This document shows, piece after piece, positions 1 through 7,883 of a stretch of DNA of 64,000 bases. Numbering within the stretch: the stretch's first letter is position 1; each line of letters starts with the position of its first letter. The DNA lies in the NCBI GenBank assembly GCA_026913215.1, contig JAPTYK010000001.1, forward strand, positions 3,596,001 through 3,660,000. Reading direction: 5' to 3'. Source of the stretch: Streptomyces diastatochromogenes (GTDB lineage Bacteria; Actinomycetota; Actinomycetes; Streptomycetales; Streptomycetaceae). The position numbers and the translations under genes are program-made. The notes under the pieces were generated by a model. That model did no database searches. It was not told the DNA's origin and was given only the letters and a program-made list of their open reading frames with translations.

Positions 1-448
1 ACCACGGGAAGTTGATCCACTCGTCGGTCTTCTTCCACACGTACTCGCACTTCACGAGGGAGTGGGACTTCTCGTAGATGACGGCCGAGCGGACCTCGGC
101 GACGTGGTCGACGCAGAAGTCGTGGACGAGCTTCAGCGTCTTGCCCGTGTCGGCGACGTCGTCGGTGATGAGCACCTTCTTGTCGCTGAAGTCGATCGCG
201 TCCGGCACCGGCGCCAGCATGACCGGCATCTCCAGGGTGGTCCCGACCCCGGTGTAGAACTCCACGTTCACGAGGTGGATGTTCTTGCAGTCCAGCGCGT
301 AGGCCAGACCGCCGGCGACGAAGACGCCGCCGCGCGCGATGGAGAGCACGATGTCGGGCTCGTAACCGTCGTCGGCGATGGTCTGCGCCAGCTCGCGGAC
401 GGCGGTGCCGAAGCCCTCGTAGGTCAGGTTCTCGCGTACTTCACTCAT
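1..448 (-). CDS. Phosphoribosyltransferase, 3' end outside window
   Basis: The gene runs off the left edge; 149 residues from the start codon are visible. The product starts MSEVRENLTYEGFG. It carries a PRPP-binding loop around residues 95-108 (VLITDDVADTGKTL: hydrophobic strand, two acidic residues, then a TGKT turn), the type I phosphoribosyltransferase signature. Such enzymes transfer 5-phosphoribose from PRPP to a base; the substrate cannot be told from this fragment. It lies 13 nt downstream of dcd on the same strand, so the two nucleotide-metabolism genes are probably cotranscribed. The ATG at 448 is the only start that keeps the conserved N-terminus. Confident as to family, not as to base specificity. 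Confidence 0.88.
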   Translation of the reverse strand, partial: MSEVRENLTYEGFGTAVRELAQTIADDGYEPDIVLSIARGGVFVAGGLAYALDCKNIHLVNVEFYTGVGTTLEMPVMLAPVPDAIDFSDKKVLITDDVADTGKTLKLVHDFCVDHVAEVRSAVIYEKSHSLVKCEYVWKKTDEWINFPW

Positions 449-461
449 GCCTGCGACCGCC

Positions 462-1037
462 TCACACCTGGGTCCGATGGAAGTTCATGTAGGAACGGGA
501 GGCCGTCGGCCCCCGCTGGCCCTGGTACCGCGAGCCGTACCGCTCGCTCCCGTACGGGAACTCCGCGGGCGAGCTCAGCCGGAACATGCACAGCTGGCCG
601 ATCTTCATCCCCGGCCAGAGCTTGATCGGCAGGGTCGCGAGGTTCGACAGCTCCAGGGTCACGTGCCCCGAGAAACCGGGGTCGATGAACCCGGCGGTCG
701 AGTGCGTCACCAGCCCGAGCCGCCCGAGAGAGCTCTTCCCCTCCAACCGCGACGCGATGTCGTCCGGCAGAGTGATGACCTCGTAGGTCGAGGCGAGCAC
801 GAACTCGCCCGGGTGCAGGATGAACGCCTCGTCGCCCTCCGGCTCGACCTCACGCGTCAGGTCCAGCTGCTCGACGGCGGGGTCGATGTGCGGGTAGCGG
901 TGGTTCTCGAACACCCGGAAGAAGCGGTCAAGCCTCACGTCGATGCTCGAGGGCTGCACCATGGATTCGTCGTACGGGTCGATACGCACCCGTCCGGCAT
1001 CGATCTCGGCCCGGATGTCCTTGTCTGAGAGAAGCAC
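462..1037 (-). CDS. dcd: dCTP deaminase
   Basis: A 191-residue protein starting MLLSDKDIRAEIDAGR, the standard N-terminus and length of bacterial dCTP deaminase. The conserved core is visible: the segment with GKSSLGRLGLVTHSTAGFID (residues about 110-130), with the catalytic glutamate expected just after, in the VTLELSN region. The enzyme makes dUTP from dCTP in the cytosol, feeding thymidylate synthesis. It belongs to the trimeric dUTPase-fold family. It is followed closely by a phosphoribosyltransferase gene on the same strand. This is a conserved chromosomal gene and marks the host side of the integration site. The reading frame is intact. Confidence 0.96.
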   Translation of the reverse strand: MLLSDKDIRAEIDAGRVRIDPYDESMVQPSSIDVRLDRFFRVFENHRYPHIDPAVEQLDLTREVEPEGDEAFILHPGEFVLASTYEVITLPDDIASRLEGKSSLGRLGLVTHSTAGFIDPGFSGHVTLELSNLATLPIKLWPGMKIGQLCMFRLSSPAEFPYGSERYGSRYQGQRGPTASRSYMNFHRTQV

Positions 1038-1115
1038 GCCCCCACGATACGCACGATACGCAGAGGGCGCGGACCTGCCCCGATGGCAGCCGCCCGCGCC
1101 CCGGCCCCTCAGGAC

Positions 1116-1289
1116 TCAGCGCCGCCCGGCCTCCACCGGCACCGCATGCCGCAACCGCGCACACCTGGGACACCGGATCAGCCGCCCCGGCCCGATCCTC
1201 CCGGCACCAAGCTGCTGAAGCGGGAACGAGGCAGTACTGAACACATGCCCTTCGGCACAACGGACGACGGTGCGCTCCATCGAACCCAT
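1116..1289 (-). CDS. Small zinc-ribbon-like conserved protein
   Basis: A 57-residue basic protein with a metal-ligand pattern: Cys and His in VRCAEGH near the N-terminus and a CPRC pair near the C-terminus. It resembles a small conserved Streptomyces protein of unknown function. A longer reading from 1373 is possible, but I choose the ATG at 1289 because a purine-rich GGGGAAGGG ribosome site sits just upstream and the first 28 residues of the longer form look unconserved. It lies between dcd and the tRNA gene on the opposite strand to the tRNA. Function unknown; zinc binding is inferred only from the Cys/His spacing. Confidence 0.6.
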   Translation of the reverse strand: MGSMERTVVRCAEGHVFSTASFPLQQLGAGRIGPGRLIRCPRCARLRHAVPVEAGRR

Positions 1290-1452
1290 CAAGTCCCTTC
1301 CCCTACACGTGTGGTGGACGATCAGCCACATTAGGGGATGAACAAGGCGCCCTCCACGCGGCACTCCGCACACGCCGAACGCGTGAACTTCGCCTCAAGT
1401 GGCGCATGGGGTACAGTGTGCAACGATGCGGCACGGATCATCCGGCCGTTGC

Positions 1453-1523
1453 GCGGATGTAGTTTAATGGTAGAACATGAGCTTCCCAAGCTTATAGCGC
1501 GGGTTCGATTCCCGTCATCCGCT
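1453..1523 (+). tRNA. tRNA-Gly (anticodon CCC)
   Basis: The cloverleaf can be drawn completely. The acceptor stem is GCGGATG with CATCCGC, followed by the T discriminator. The D arm holds TAATGGTAGAA. The anticodon stem TGAGC/GCTTA carries the loop TTCCCAA with anticodon CCC, and the T arm is GCGGG TTCGATT CCCGT. CCA is not encoded. This is the only complete copy in the window. Its 3' half, from the anticodon loop on, is the 44-bp core repeated four more times downstream, so the gene is the attB of the integrated elements and is regenerated by the insertion. Confidence 0.97.
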
Positions 1524-1526
1524 CTT
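1483..1526 (+). repeat. att core copy 1 (attL, inside tRNA-Gly)
   Basis: A 44-bp sequence starting in the anticodon loop (TTCCCAAGCTTATAGCGCGG...) and ending three bases past the tRNA. It recurs without mismatch at 16128, 26721, 32104 and 34573. Identity continues as GAACGAAG in copies 1-3, whereas copies 4-5 have CTACGAAG. Integration into the 3' end of a tRNA gene is the usual AICE pattern. Confidence 0.95.
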
Positions 1527-1530
1527 GAAC

Positions 1531-1559
1531 GAAGGCCCAGGTCAGAGACCTGGGCCTTC
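1531..1559 (+). terminator. tRNA-Gly terminator hairpin
   Basis: A perfect 13-bp stem, GAAGGCCCAGGTC, pairs with its complement around the loop AGA, followed by a TCGTTGT tract. A related hairpin follows all five att cores with compensating base changes in the stem, so it travels with the att site. Confidence 0.85.
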
Positions 1560-1588
1560 GTCGTTGTCTAGACCTCCTCAGGCGCCCC

Positions 1589-1608
1589 GCACCACCTACG
1601 CACCACCT
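1589..1608 (+). other. Left arm-type repeat pair of element 1
   Basis: GCACCACCT occurs at 1589-1597 and 1600-1608 (11-bp period), 63 bp right of the att core. A matching pair lies at 16000-16019 near the other end of the element. I infer binding sites for integrase 1. The pair overlaps the last codons of int. Confidence 0.6.
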
Positions 1609-2759
1609 GCCCTCTTCTCCTGCTCCTCCCGCGCCTTCTCCCGGGCCGTCCGCACCATCCGGTCCAGCCCGCCGGCGACCTCTTTCTGCCGGTCATGGTC
1701 GGAGTGCTGGTAGATCAGCGCCGCCTTCTCGGTGGACTGCCCGGCCCGCACCATCGTGTCCTTCAGCGTGGCGCCCGATCGGGTGGAGAGGGTGTGCCCG
1801 GTGTGGCGGAGGTCGTAGAACCGGAAGGACGCCGGCATACCGACCTTCTCCCGCGCCTTCCGCCACCTCCGCCCGAACGTGGACCGCCGGAAGGGCGCCC
1901 CCTTCTCCCCCACGAAGAGCAGACCCTCAGGCCCCTTCTCTGCGTACCAGTCCATGTGACGCTGAAGGTCCGTCCGCAGGAACTCCGGCAGGACGACGAC
2001 CCGCTTCCCCGCCTCCGACTTGGTCGGTCCCTCGACACGCTTCCCCGTGGCAAGCTCCGGCGCCGCCTTCCGGATGACGATCGTGACGTTGTCCACGTCG
2101 ACGTCCTTCCGGCGAAGCTCCGCCTGCTCCTCCGGCCGCATCGGCCCGTAGGCGCCGAGGTAGACCATGAGGCGCCACCGGATGCCCACGGCCCCGGCGA
2201 GCGCGTCGACCTGCTCGACGGTCGCGACCTGACCCGACTTGGAGACCTCCTTGCCGGCGCCCCGGATGCGGCAGGGGTTCCGGCGGATCAACTCGTCGTC
2301 GGCGGCGGTCTCCAGGATGGACTTCAGCAGCCGGTAGGACTTCGCGACCGTGGTCGCCGCCCCGGTGGCGCCGAGCCGCTCGGCCCGCCACTCCCGCACA
2401 CGCGGCGGGGTGATCTCGTCGAGGTCGAGCCCACCGAACGTCGGGAGGATGTGGAGCCGGAGGAGCCGGGCGTACAGCTCCTCCGTCAGGGGCGCGACGC
2501 CCCGTTCCACCACCCACTTCGTGGCGTACTCCTCGAAGTTCACCGCGCCGGCGTCCGGGTCGCGCCAGGCATTGCGGGTGATGTCCGCCTCGATCTGGGA
2601 GAGCCAGATCTCGGCGTCCGTCTTCGTCTCGAACGTCTCGGGCGCGCGCCGACGTTCGCCCGTGGGGTCGAGGTAGGACGCCGTCCAACGCCCGGAGCGG
2701 TACTGCCTCACCGCACCGAACCGACGCATGGTCATCTGCTTCTTCCGCTTCGCAGCCAT
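1596..2759 (-). CDS. int: Tyrosine site-specific integrase of element 1
   Basis: A 387-residue tyrosine recombinase starting MAAKRKKQMTMRRFG. The N-terminal part holds the AP2-like arm-binding and core-binding regions. The catalytic arginine lies in AYGPMRPEEQ (about residue 206). The second catalytic box is YDLRHTGHTLS (about residue 320), and the nucleophile tyrosine is in AALIYQHSD (about residue 349). The ATG at 2759 shares one base with the xis stop, so the two are coupled; an in-frame extension upstream would overlap xis and is rejected. It acts on the tRNA-Gly(CCC) core next door, inserting and, with Xis, excising the element. Integrase 2 is a close homologue with the same core target. 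Confidence 0.95.
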   Translation of the reverse strand: MAAKRKKQMTMRRFGAVRQYRSGRWTASYLDPTGERRRAPETFETKTDAEIWLSQIEADITRNAWRDPDAGAVNFEEYATKWVVERGVAPLTEELYARLLRLHILPTFGGLDLDEITPPRVREWRAERLGATGAATTVAKSYRLLKSILETAADDELIRRNPCRIRGAGKEVSKSGQVATVEQVDALAGAVGIRWRLMVYLGAYGPMRPEEQAELRRKDVDVDNVTIVIRKAAPELATGKRVEGPTKSEAGKRVVVLPEFLRTDLQRHMDWYAEKGPEGLLFVGEKGAPFRRSTFGRRWRKAREKVGMPASFRFYDLRHTGHTLSTRSGATLKDTMVRAGQSTEKAALIYQHSDHDRQKEVAGGLDRMVRTAREKAREEQEKRAGGA

Positions 2760-3034
2760 CAGGCGACCCTCCTCGCCCGGCGGCGGGGCTGGATGGGCTC
2801 GACGGTGTGGGCGGCGATGAACTCCCGCACCACGCTGAGGGGGAAGCGGACGTGCGTTCCGAGCTTCACGTACCGGATGCGCCGTTCGGCCACCAGGCGA
2901 CGCGGGAAGCGTTCCGTGGTCCCGAGCATCGCGGCGAACTCGGGAACGGACAGGTACCTCTCCTCCAGCGGCGCGGGAGCAGCCGGAGCGGGCGCGGCGA
3001 CAAGCCTCCGCCCGATGTGAGCGAGGTTGCTCAT
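2759..3034 (-). CDS. xis: Excisionase / helix-turn-helix DNA-binding protein
   Basis: A 91-residue protein with a MerR/excisionase-type winged helix-turn-helix: LSVPEFAAMLGTTERFPRRLVAE followed by IRYVKLGTHVRFP (residues about 28-65), then a basic tail. Such proteins bend DNA at the att site and direct the integrase to excise the element. The start at 3034 has a good AAGGAG eight bases upstream. The stop overlaps the integrase ATG by one base. The N-terminal 25 residues are Ala/Pro-rich and lie outside the conserved domain. The xis of element 2 is strongly similar across the HTH, so the two modules share ancestry. Confidence 0.9.
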   Translation of the reverse strand: MSNLAHIGRRLVAAPAPAAPAPLEERYLSVPEFAAMLGTTERFPRRLVAERRIRYVKLGTHVRFPLSVVREFIAAHTVEPIQPRRRARRVA

Positions 3035-3088
3035 CAGACATGACTCCTTGTGGGGTGCCGGGGCCTCCTCGGCCCCTTCCTGTCAGGT

Positions 3089-3303
3089 CCGCTACTTCCG
3101 CTACCTCCGCTACCACCCTGGTCAGGGGCATGATCGGGGGTAGCGGACGGGGTAGCGGTAGCGGATGAATCCGCTACCGGCCCCGGGCTGAGGCGCCGGG
3201 ACGGGTAGCGGGGTAGCGGATCAGGTAGCGGACGAGAAGAGCTCTTCCGCTACCGTTTCCGGCTCGCTGACCTGCGGGGTAGCGGCGGTAGCGGAAGTAG
3301 CGG
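3089..3303. repeat. GTAGCGG iteron cluster, candidate replication origin
   Basis: About 14 copies of the heptamer GTAGCGG occur on either strand (as CCGCTAC) in 215 bp, some paired as inverted repeats (for example GGTAGCGGATGAATCCGCTACC). The cluster lies between the 3' end of the DUF3631 helicase gene and xis and contains no supported gene. Iterons beside a plasmid-type replication gene usually bind the replication initiator. An alternative is Xis or integrase accessory sites. Confidence 0.6.
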
Positions 3304-3306
3304 CCC

Positions 3307-4602
3307 TCAGGAGGACAGGGGGCAGTAGCGCTCCCAGGCGTCGTACAGATCGGCCGCGTAGTAGCCCTTGAGGACGGCGCCGGCGGTCTTGATGTTCCGG
3401 GCCTTGATGGGGTGTTGTCGGCCGTCATGTACTCACCGAGCATCTTGGCCAGGCCCCGGAGTCGAGCGGGCGCCCGGCCATGTCGGACCAGGGCGCCTCC
3501 TCCAGCGCGCAGAGCCGGTCGAGGATCGCAACGGTCGGGAGCCGGTCGATGCCGACCATGACGTGGTCGCGCAGGTCGGTCAGCAGCCGGATGCCGACGG
3601 AGCCCTTGTCGTCGGCGCGGGCGGCGTTGACCAGCTCCACGCACGCGGCGCGGGCCCGCTCGGGCCACTCGCCGCCTGCGGCGTCCGCGACGGCGAGCAG
3701 GGGCTCCACACATCGGCGGCCCGGTCGGTGACGCCGTCGGGCATCTCGGGCCAGCGTCCGGCGATGTCCTGGTGGACCTGCTCGGCCCACTGGGCGAGCC
3801 GGTCGCGCAGCTTGTTGCCCTCGGCCTCGTGGAGCCGCTGGCGGAAGGGCTCGACCTTCTCGTTCCGGGCGCGGCGGCGCATGCGGATGATGACGGAGCG
3901 GGTGGTGATGGTGTCGGGGAGGTAGCCGAGTCCGGCGACGGCGACGGCGCTGTAGGAGGGGAACTCGACCACGGTCTGGTTGCCGCCGTCGCCGACGCAC
4001 CGGTAGGTGACGCCGGAGCGGCGGTGTCCGGCGTTGAGGAAGCCGCGGAGTTCCTCGTTGTCCCCGGCCTTGGGGCCGAAGACGGTGTCGATCTCGTCGT
4101 AGAGGATCGTGGGCCGTCCGGCGGAGTCGGAGACGGACCGGAACAGGGCGGCGGCCCGCGCGTTCACGGCGAGCATCGGCCGGGGCACCAGGGTCTCCAC
4201 GACCTCCAGGGCGCGGGACTTGCCGGAGCCGGGCTCCGGGGAGAGGAACGCCAGGCGCGGGGTGGAGTCGAACGCGTCGAGGAGGTGGGCGTGGGCGTCC
4301 CAGAGCGCGACGGCGACGTAGGCGCCTTCCCGGGGGAAGACGTTGAACCGCCGGTGGAAGGCTTCCACCTCGGCGAGCAGGGCGGCGCCGTCGATCGTCT
4401 CGGGCATGGGAGTGGTCCTCCGGGTGGGAGCGGGGGTGTGGTCGGGGTGGTCGGCCGGGTGCGGGTCAGAGCCAGAAGGGACGCCTTCGGCGACGACCTT
4501 TTCGGCGCCCACGGCGTCCGGTGACGGGGCCGGTTCGGCGGCTGCGGACCGGTGTGCGGTGGGGGTGGGGCTTTTCAAGGAGGGGGTTTCGGGGCTGGTC
4601 AT
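3307..4602 (-). CDS. DUF3631 helicase/ATPase, replication module (three frameshifts)
   Basis: The start ATG at 4602 overlaps the Prim-Pol stop as ATGA, giving MTSPETPSLK. After a Pro-rich lead of about 65 residues comes the ATPase domain, with Walker A LSPEPGSGKSRALE (about residue 107) and Walker B PTILYDEIDTVFG (about residue 155). The DUF3631 C-terminus includes DKGSVGIRLLTDLRD and ends in ...WERYCPLSS. The last third is split by one-base losses near 3720, 3465 and 3411; at 3411 a run of five C is read as four. Together with Prim-Pol it probably unwinds and primes element DNA at the adjacent iterons. I regard it as intact in the cell. Confidence 0.82.
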
Positions 4603-5526
4603 GCGGCGGCCGGCCGGGGGCGGGCGGTGCGGATGGACCAGTCGAGGGCGCTGCGGATCGTGGCGCGGCACTCGGCCGCCGACAGTCCCGACGTCTCCCC
4701 CGCCGCTTGAAAAGCCTCCTCGGCCACGTGCCGGGGGATGTCGCCCCACGCGACGAACCGCCCCACCGCGCGCACGGACGCGAGCAACTGCGCGTTCCTG
4801 GCGCCCTCCTGGGCCGAGCGGACCGTGGCGGTCTCGCGCTCCAGGGCCACCTCGGCGGCACGGGTCCCACCACCGAGGACGACGGCCAGAGCCGGGGCCG
4901 GGGTGTGGGGGTCTCGCGCGGGGCGGTGAGCGCGTTGTGGAGCCAGTCGGGCAGCGGGACCGGCGGGCGGTCGTCGAGGACCTCGTACGCGCCGTCGGGG
5001 TGCGGCTGCCGGGGGCGACAACGTATCCGCCCCAGCCCCGGGTGTCGATGTGCTTGTCAAGTCGTCCGGCGGTGTTGCCGAACCGGACGCCGTGGGGCTG
5101 GGTGAAGTACAGGTGCATCCCACCGCGCGCGGTCCGCACCCGATGGGTGCAGGGGACGGCCTGCCCGGCGCGCTCGCAGAGCGCCTTGAAGGTAGTCACG
5201 CCGTCAGGCGTTCCTTTTTCGTCTTCCTCTCTGAGGGTGTCGAGGTCGACCACGAGCAGGCCGGAGGGGCCGGTGGCGATGCCGATGTTGTACGGGGCGT
5301 GGGTCCACGCGGCGGCGAGCAGGTCAGGGTCGGTGGTGGCGCGCTGCTCAGGGGTCTTGTGCCTGTCCGCGCACCGGCCGGTACCGGGGCAACGGGAGGC
5401 GGCGTGGCCGGCGGGCCGCTTGTCGCCGGGCCGGACGGGGAAGACGCACCAGCCGCGTCCGGCAGCCGCGACCGCGTGGGCGAGCAGGTCCAGGCCCGGA
5501 AGGTCGATCGTGGGCAGGTCACTCAT
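4599..5526 (-). CDS. Prim-Pol bifunctional primase/polymerase (two frameshifts)
   Basis: The N-terminus MSDLPTIDLPGLDLLA leads into a primase-polymerase domain: a Cys/His segment (CPGTGRCADRHK), the metal-binding DxD in LLVVDLDTLR (about residue 94) and the GGMHLYF strand (about residue 135). The frame breaks near 5003 (a CCCCC run read as CCCC) and near 4880. The C-terminal helical part resumes as AAEVALERETATVRSAQ and ends in ...RTARPRPAAA. Prim-Pol proteins synthesise primers and extend them in replicating plasmids and AICEs. The start overlaps the methyltransferase stop (ATGA) and its stop overlaps the helicase start, so the three genes are translationally coupled. Confidence 0.84.
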
Positions 5527-6251
5527 GCCGCCACCCCCGCCCGGGTCCGAGCGAGGAACGCGGCGCCAATCCACTGGGTGTAGGCGGGCGGGATGGCCTC
5601 GGTGAGTTCCTCGCGGACGTCGGTCCAGTCGATGCCCATGGCGGCCTGCAGCTCGGGGACGGTGGGCTTGCCGCCGCCGTTGCCGTACGCGGCGACGTAC
5701 GGCCCGTCGTGGAACTCGCCGTGCCGCCACCCCCGCACCCGGCCCCGGTGCTTCGGGTGGGCGGGCCGGGCGACGGTCCAGCGACCCAGCTCGAAGTTCC
5801 GGTGCCGCAACACGCCGAGTCCGAACTGCTCGCCGCACAGGGTGAGGTCCTTGCGGATCTCCGCCCGCCCGTTGGGCTGCTCGATCACGTACGGCAGACC
5901 GGCTGCCTCCAGCAGGACTCGGGTGGGGGCGACCAGGTCCACGTGGTCACCGCCCCAGCCCATGGCCCGGTTGGTGCCGACGGTGAGGGCGCATTTGTCC
6001 TGGCAGGGCGGGGAGGAGTGGACGAATGCGTACCGCTCGATCTCACCCGTGGCGATCAGTTCCGCCAGGACCGTCAGGGCGTCGGCCTGGACGAAGGTGA
6101 AGGGGTAGTGGGGGCGCGGGGCGATGTCGACGCCGACGACGTCGAATCCGGCGCGGTGGTAGCCGGTTCCGGCGCCGCCGGCGCAGCAGAACAGGTCCAG
6201 CAGGAGCGGCCGGGGGCTGTGCTCTCGCCGGATGAGGGTGGGTTGGGTCAT
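5523..6251 (-). CDS. DNA cytosine methyltransferase-like protein
   Basis: A 242-residue protein with the SAM-binding motif LLLDLFCCAGGAGTGYHRAG (residues about 17-36) and a C5-cytosine methyltransferase catalytic motif SSPPCQ (about residue 82). It is shorter than typical Dcm enzymes, with little target-recognition domain, like phage and mobile-element versions. It may modify the element to evade restriction on transfer, or mark replicated DNA; this is inference. It is coupled by ATGA overlap to Prim-Pol downstream. The start at 6251 has a CTGGAG site. The frame is intact. An alternative is a methyltransferase acting on another substrate, but PCQ and the element context favour DNA. Confidence 0.8.
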   Translation of the reverse strand: MTQPTLIRREHSPRPLLLDLFCCAGGAGTGYHRAGFDVVGVDIAPRPHYPFTFVQADALTVLAELIATGEIERYAFVHSSPPCQDKCALTVGTNRAMGWGGDHVDLVAPTRVLLEAAGLPYVIEQPNGRAEIRKDLTLCGEQFGLGVLRHRNFELGRWTVARPAHPKHRGRVRGWRHGEFHDGPYVAAYGNGGGKPTVPELQAAMGIDWTDVREELTEAIPPAYTQWIGAAFLARTRAGVAA

Positions 6252-6337
6252 GCTGGGTGTCTCCAGTTCATCGTCAGTGGGCTGGATGTAAGGGCGGCCC
6301 CGGTCTTTGGCGAGATGGCGGGCCGCCCTTCGTGCTG

Positions 6338-6682
6338 TCACGCGGCGAACAGGCCGCGTTGCCCCGGCTCGATGTCGATGTCGACGACGGCGGGCGGGGA
6401 GTTGGTGGTGACCGGGGCGAGGACCCTCACCCGCTGGTCGGTGACAGGGCCGTCGTTGTGGAACCGCCAGGTCCCGACGTCGTGCTGGGGCCGGTCCGGT
6501 CCCGGGCGGGTGTAGCAGCGAGCCTCGTTCGGGTGGGCGGCGTTCCAGTCCTCCGCGCACACCTTGTGGACGGGCTCTGCGTTGTGGGACCGCATCGGGG
6601 TGGGCCTACCGCACAGACAGCACGGGAGGTCGCGGGTGTGGTCGTAGTGCCGGGCATCGCCCCAGTCGAGGAGGGGGTGCAT
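6338..6682 (-). CDS. Element protein with Cys-rich zinc-binding motif
   Basis: A 114-residue protein of unknown function. The segment CCLCGRPTPMRSHNAEPVHKVC (residues 21-42, Cys pair, His, Cys) resembles a treble-clef or HNH-like zinc site, and a second Cys follows in NEARCY. No catalytic HNH signature can be assigned with confidence. It sits upstream of the methyltransferase in the replication operon, and its start is only seven bases after the stop of a 29-codon ORF, suggesting coupling. The reading frame is intact and codon use matches its neighbours. Role unknown. Confidence 0.7.
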   Translation of the reverse strand: MHPLLDWGDARHYDHTRDLPCCLCGRPTPMRSHNAEPVHKVCAEDWNAAHPNEARCYTRPGPDRPQHDVGTWRFHNDGPVTDQRVRVLAPVTTNSPPAVVDIDIEPGQRGLFAA

Positions 6683-6688
6683 GGCCTG

Positions 6689-6778
6689 TCAGAACGGCGG
6701 TTCGTCGCTGTGCCCGTCGTACGGACCCCACGGGTCGGTCGACGGGGTACGGCGGCGCGGGAGGCGGAGTCGGGGCAT
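6689..6778 (-). CDS. Possible 29-residue peptide
   Basis: A short frame from ATG 6778 gives an Arg/Pro-rich N-terminus (MPRLRLPRRRTPSTDPWG) and an acidic tail. It is supported only by its position: it fills the gap between the RapZ-like gene and the zinc-motif gene, on the same strand, with tight spacing to the next start. No family recognised; it may be a translational-coupling leader. Confidence 0.4.
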   Translation of the reverse strand: MPRLRLPRRRTPSTDPWGPYDGHSDEPPF

Positions 6779-6789
6779 GACGGCTGCTC

Positions 6790-7194
6790 CTAGGCGGAGG
6801 TGCGGGTGGGGAGGATCGGGTGGTTGATGTGGCGGTGGTGGGTGTGGACGTAGTCGTCGAGGACGGAGAGGTCGGCGGCGAGGAGTTCGGCGACGGCGAC
6901 CGAGCGGTGGCGGCCGCCGTAGCAGTGGACGTGGACGTCGATGTGCTGCTCGCCGCTGGCGATGCGCTGCTCGACGGCACGGCGGGCGGTGGTGATGAGC
7001 TGGTGGGCGCCGGGGGTGGCCAGGACGTAGGCGGCGACGTCGGGGTGGCGTCCGGTGAGCTGGGTGAGGGTGGCCCGGACCTGCGGGTCGTCGGGCGGGT
7101 TGTGGAGGCTGGTGGTGTCGACGATCACGGGGTTGGCGGCGGTGGGGGCGTCGTGGTGTCCGGTGCCGTAGGAGGTGATCCGGATGGTGGCCAT
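6790..7194 (-). CDS. RapZ C-terminal domain-like protein
   Basis: A 134-residue intact frame. The central motif HCYGGRHRSVAVAELLA (residues about 89-105) matches the C-terminal domain of RapZ (the RNA-binding and sensing half of the RNase adapter), without the N-terminal P-loop kinase-like domain. Preceding features (DTTSLHNPPDDPQVRATLTQLTG) also fit. In chromosomal RapZ this half binds small RNAs and amino-sugar ligands; what a free-standing copy does on an AICE is unknown. Its place in the replication/transfer operon suggests a nucleotide-, RNA- or phosphate-binding role. Confidence 0.75.
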   Translation of the reverse strand: MATIRITSYGTGHHDAPTAANPVIVDTTSLHNPPDDPQVRATLTQLTGRHPDVAAYVLATPGAHQLITTARRAVEQRIASGEQHIDVHVHCYGGRHRSVAVAELLAADLSVLDDYVHTHHRHINHPILPTRTSA

Positions 7195-7205
7195 CGGTGG
7201 GCTCC

Positions 7206-7703
7206 CTAGTGGGGGTTGATGGTGCCGTTGGCGCGGCCGAACAGGCCGTTCGCGGTGATGTTCTGCGTGATGTGCGTCGTCGCCCCCGACCCGCTACTGC
7301 CGGTACCGGTCGCGGCCCGGCGGGCGGTGCGGAGCAGGACGGGGACGGCGATGACGGCGGCGACAACGAGGGCGGCGGCGGACCACAGGGCGTGGCTCAT
7401 GGCGATGAGTCCCGGGGCGGCGTAGGAGAGTCCGATACCGGCGGCGGCCGTGCCGCCGCCGACGGTGGGGGCGAGCAGGGCCGTGGTCTTGGCCCACGCC
7501 GGGACCGACCCGACCGGGCGGGCCGGGGCGGGCGGGACGGGGGCGAGGGTGTAGCCGGTGACGATGCGGCCGTCGGGGAGCTGCACGCTCTGGACGGCCG
7601 CCAGGCCGGTCGGCCCGGTGGTGGCGAGCGGGGCGCTCGGGGCCGTGGGGAGGGGACGGGGTAGTGGACGACGGGGGTCCGGGTGCTGCTCGGGGTAGGG
7701 CAT
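7206..7703 (-). CDS. Pro-rich membrane protein of the transfer region
   Basis: A 165-residue protein. An N-terminal stretch rich in Pro (about 70 residues) is followed by two hydrophobic segments (about residues 72-92 and 104-122: TALLAPTVGGGTAAAGIGL and LWSAAALVVAAVIAVPVLL). A Thr/Gly-rich tail ends in NGTINPH. It lies between traB and the RapZ-like gene. The size and architecture resemble SpdD-type spread proteins, but sequence similarity is not clear enough to name it. It probably sits in the membrane at the mating pore or septum. Start at 7703 with a GAGGAC site; frame intact. Confidence 0.65.
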   Translation of the reverse strand: MPYPEQHPDPRRPLPRPLPTAPSAPLATTGPTGLAAVQSVQLPDGRIVTGYTLAPVPPAPARPVGSVPAWAKTTALLAPTVGGGTAAAGIGLSYAAPGLIAMSHALWSAAALVVAAVIAVPVLLRTARRAATGTGSSGSGATTHITQNITANGLFGRANGTINPH

Positions 7704-7883
7704 GGCGAGTCCTCGGGGTATGGGTCGGGCCCGTGACGGGTGGGTGTCACGGGCCCGGGTGCCAGGTGTCAGGGGCAGGTGTCAAGGGGTGTCAGGCGAC
7801 GGTGTCAGGGCGCGTGACACCCGCTCCCGCCTAGGGGTTTGGGCGTCACGGGCCCGTGACGGTGTCAGGCGCCTTGCGGGGTG

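Noticed and set aside
1695..3020. Long open frame on the + strand opposite integrase 1, and many similar long frames opposite real genes
   Set aside because: High-GC codon bias leaves antisense frames open. They have no ribosome sites or recognisable domains, and the opposite strand carries well-conserved proteins.
2760..3131. Extended N-terminus of integrase 1 starting at 3131
   Set aside because: It would overlap the whole xis gene. The ATG at 2759 gives the normal integrase N-terminus and a one-base coupling with xis.
3089..3303. CRISPR array
   Set aside because: The repeats are 7-bp, on both strands and irregularly spaced, with no cas genes.
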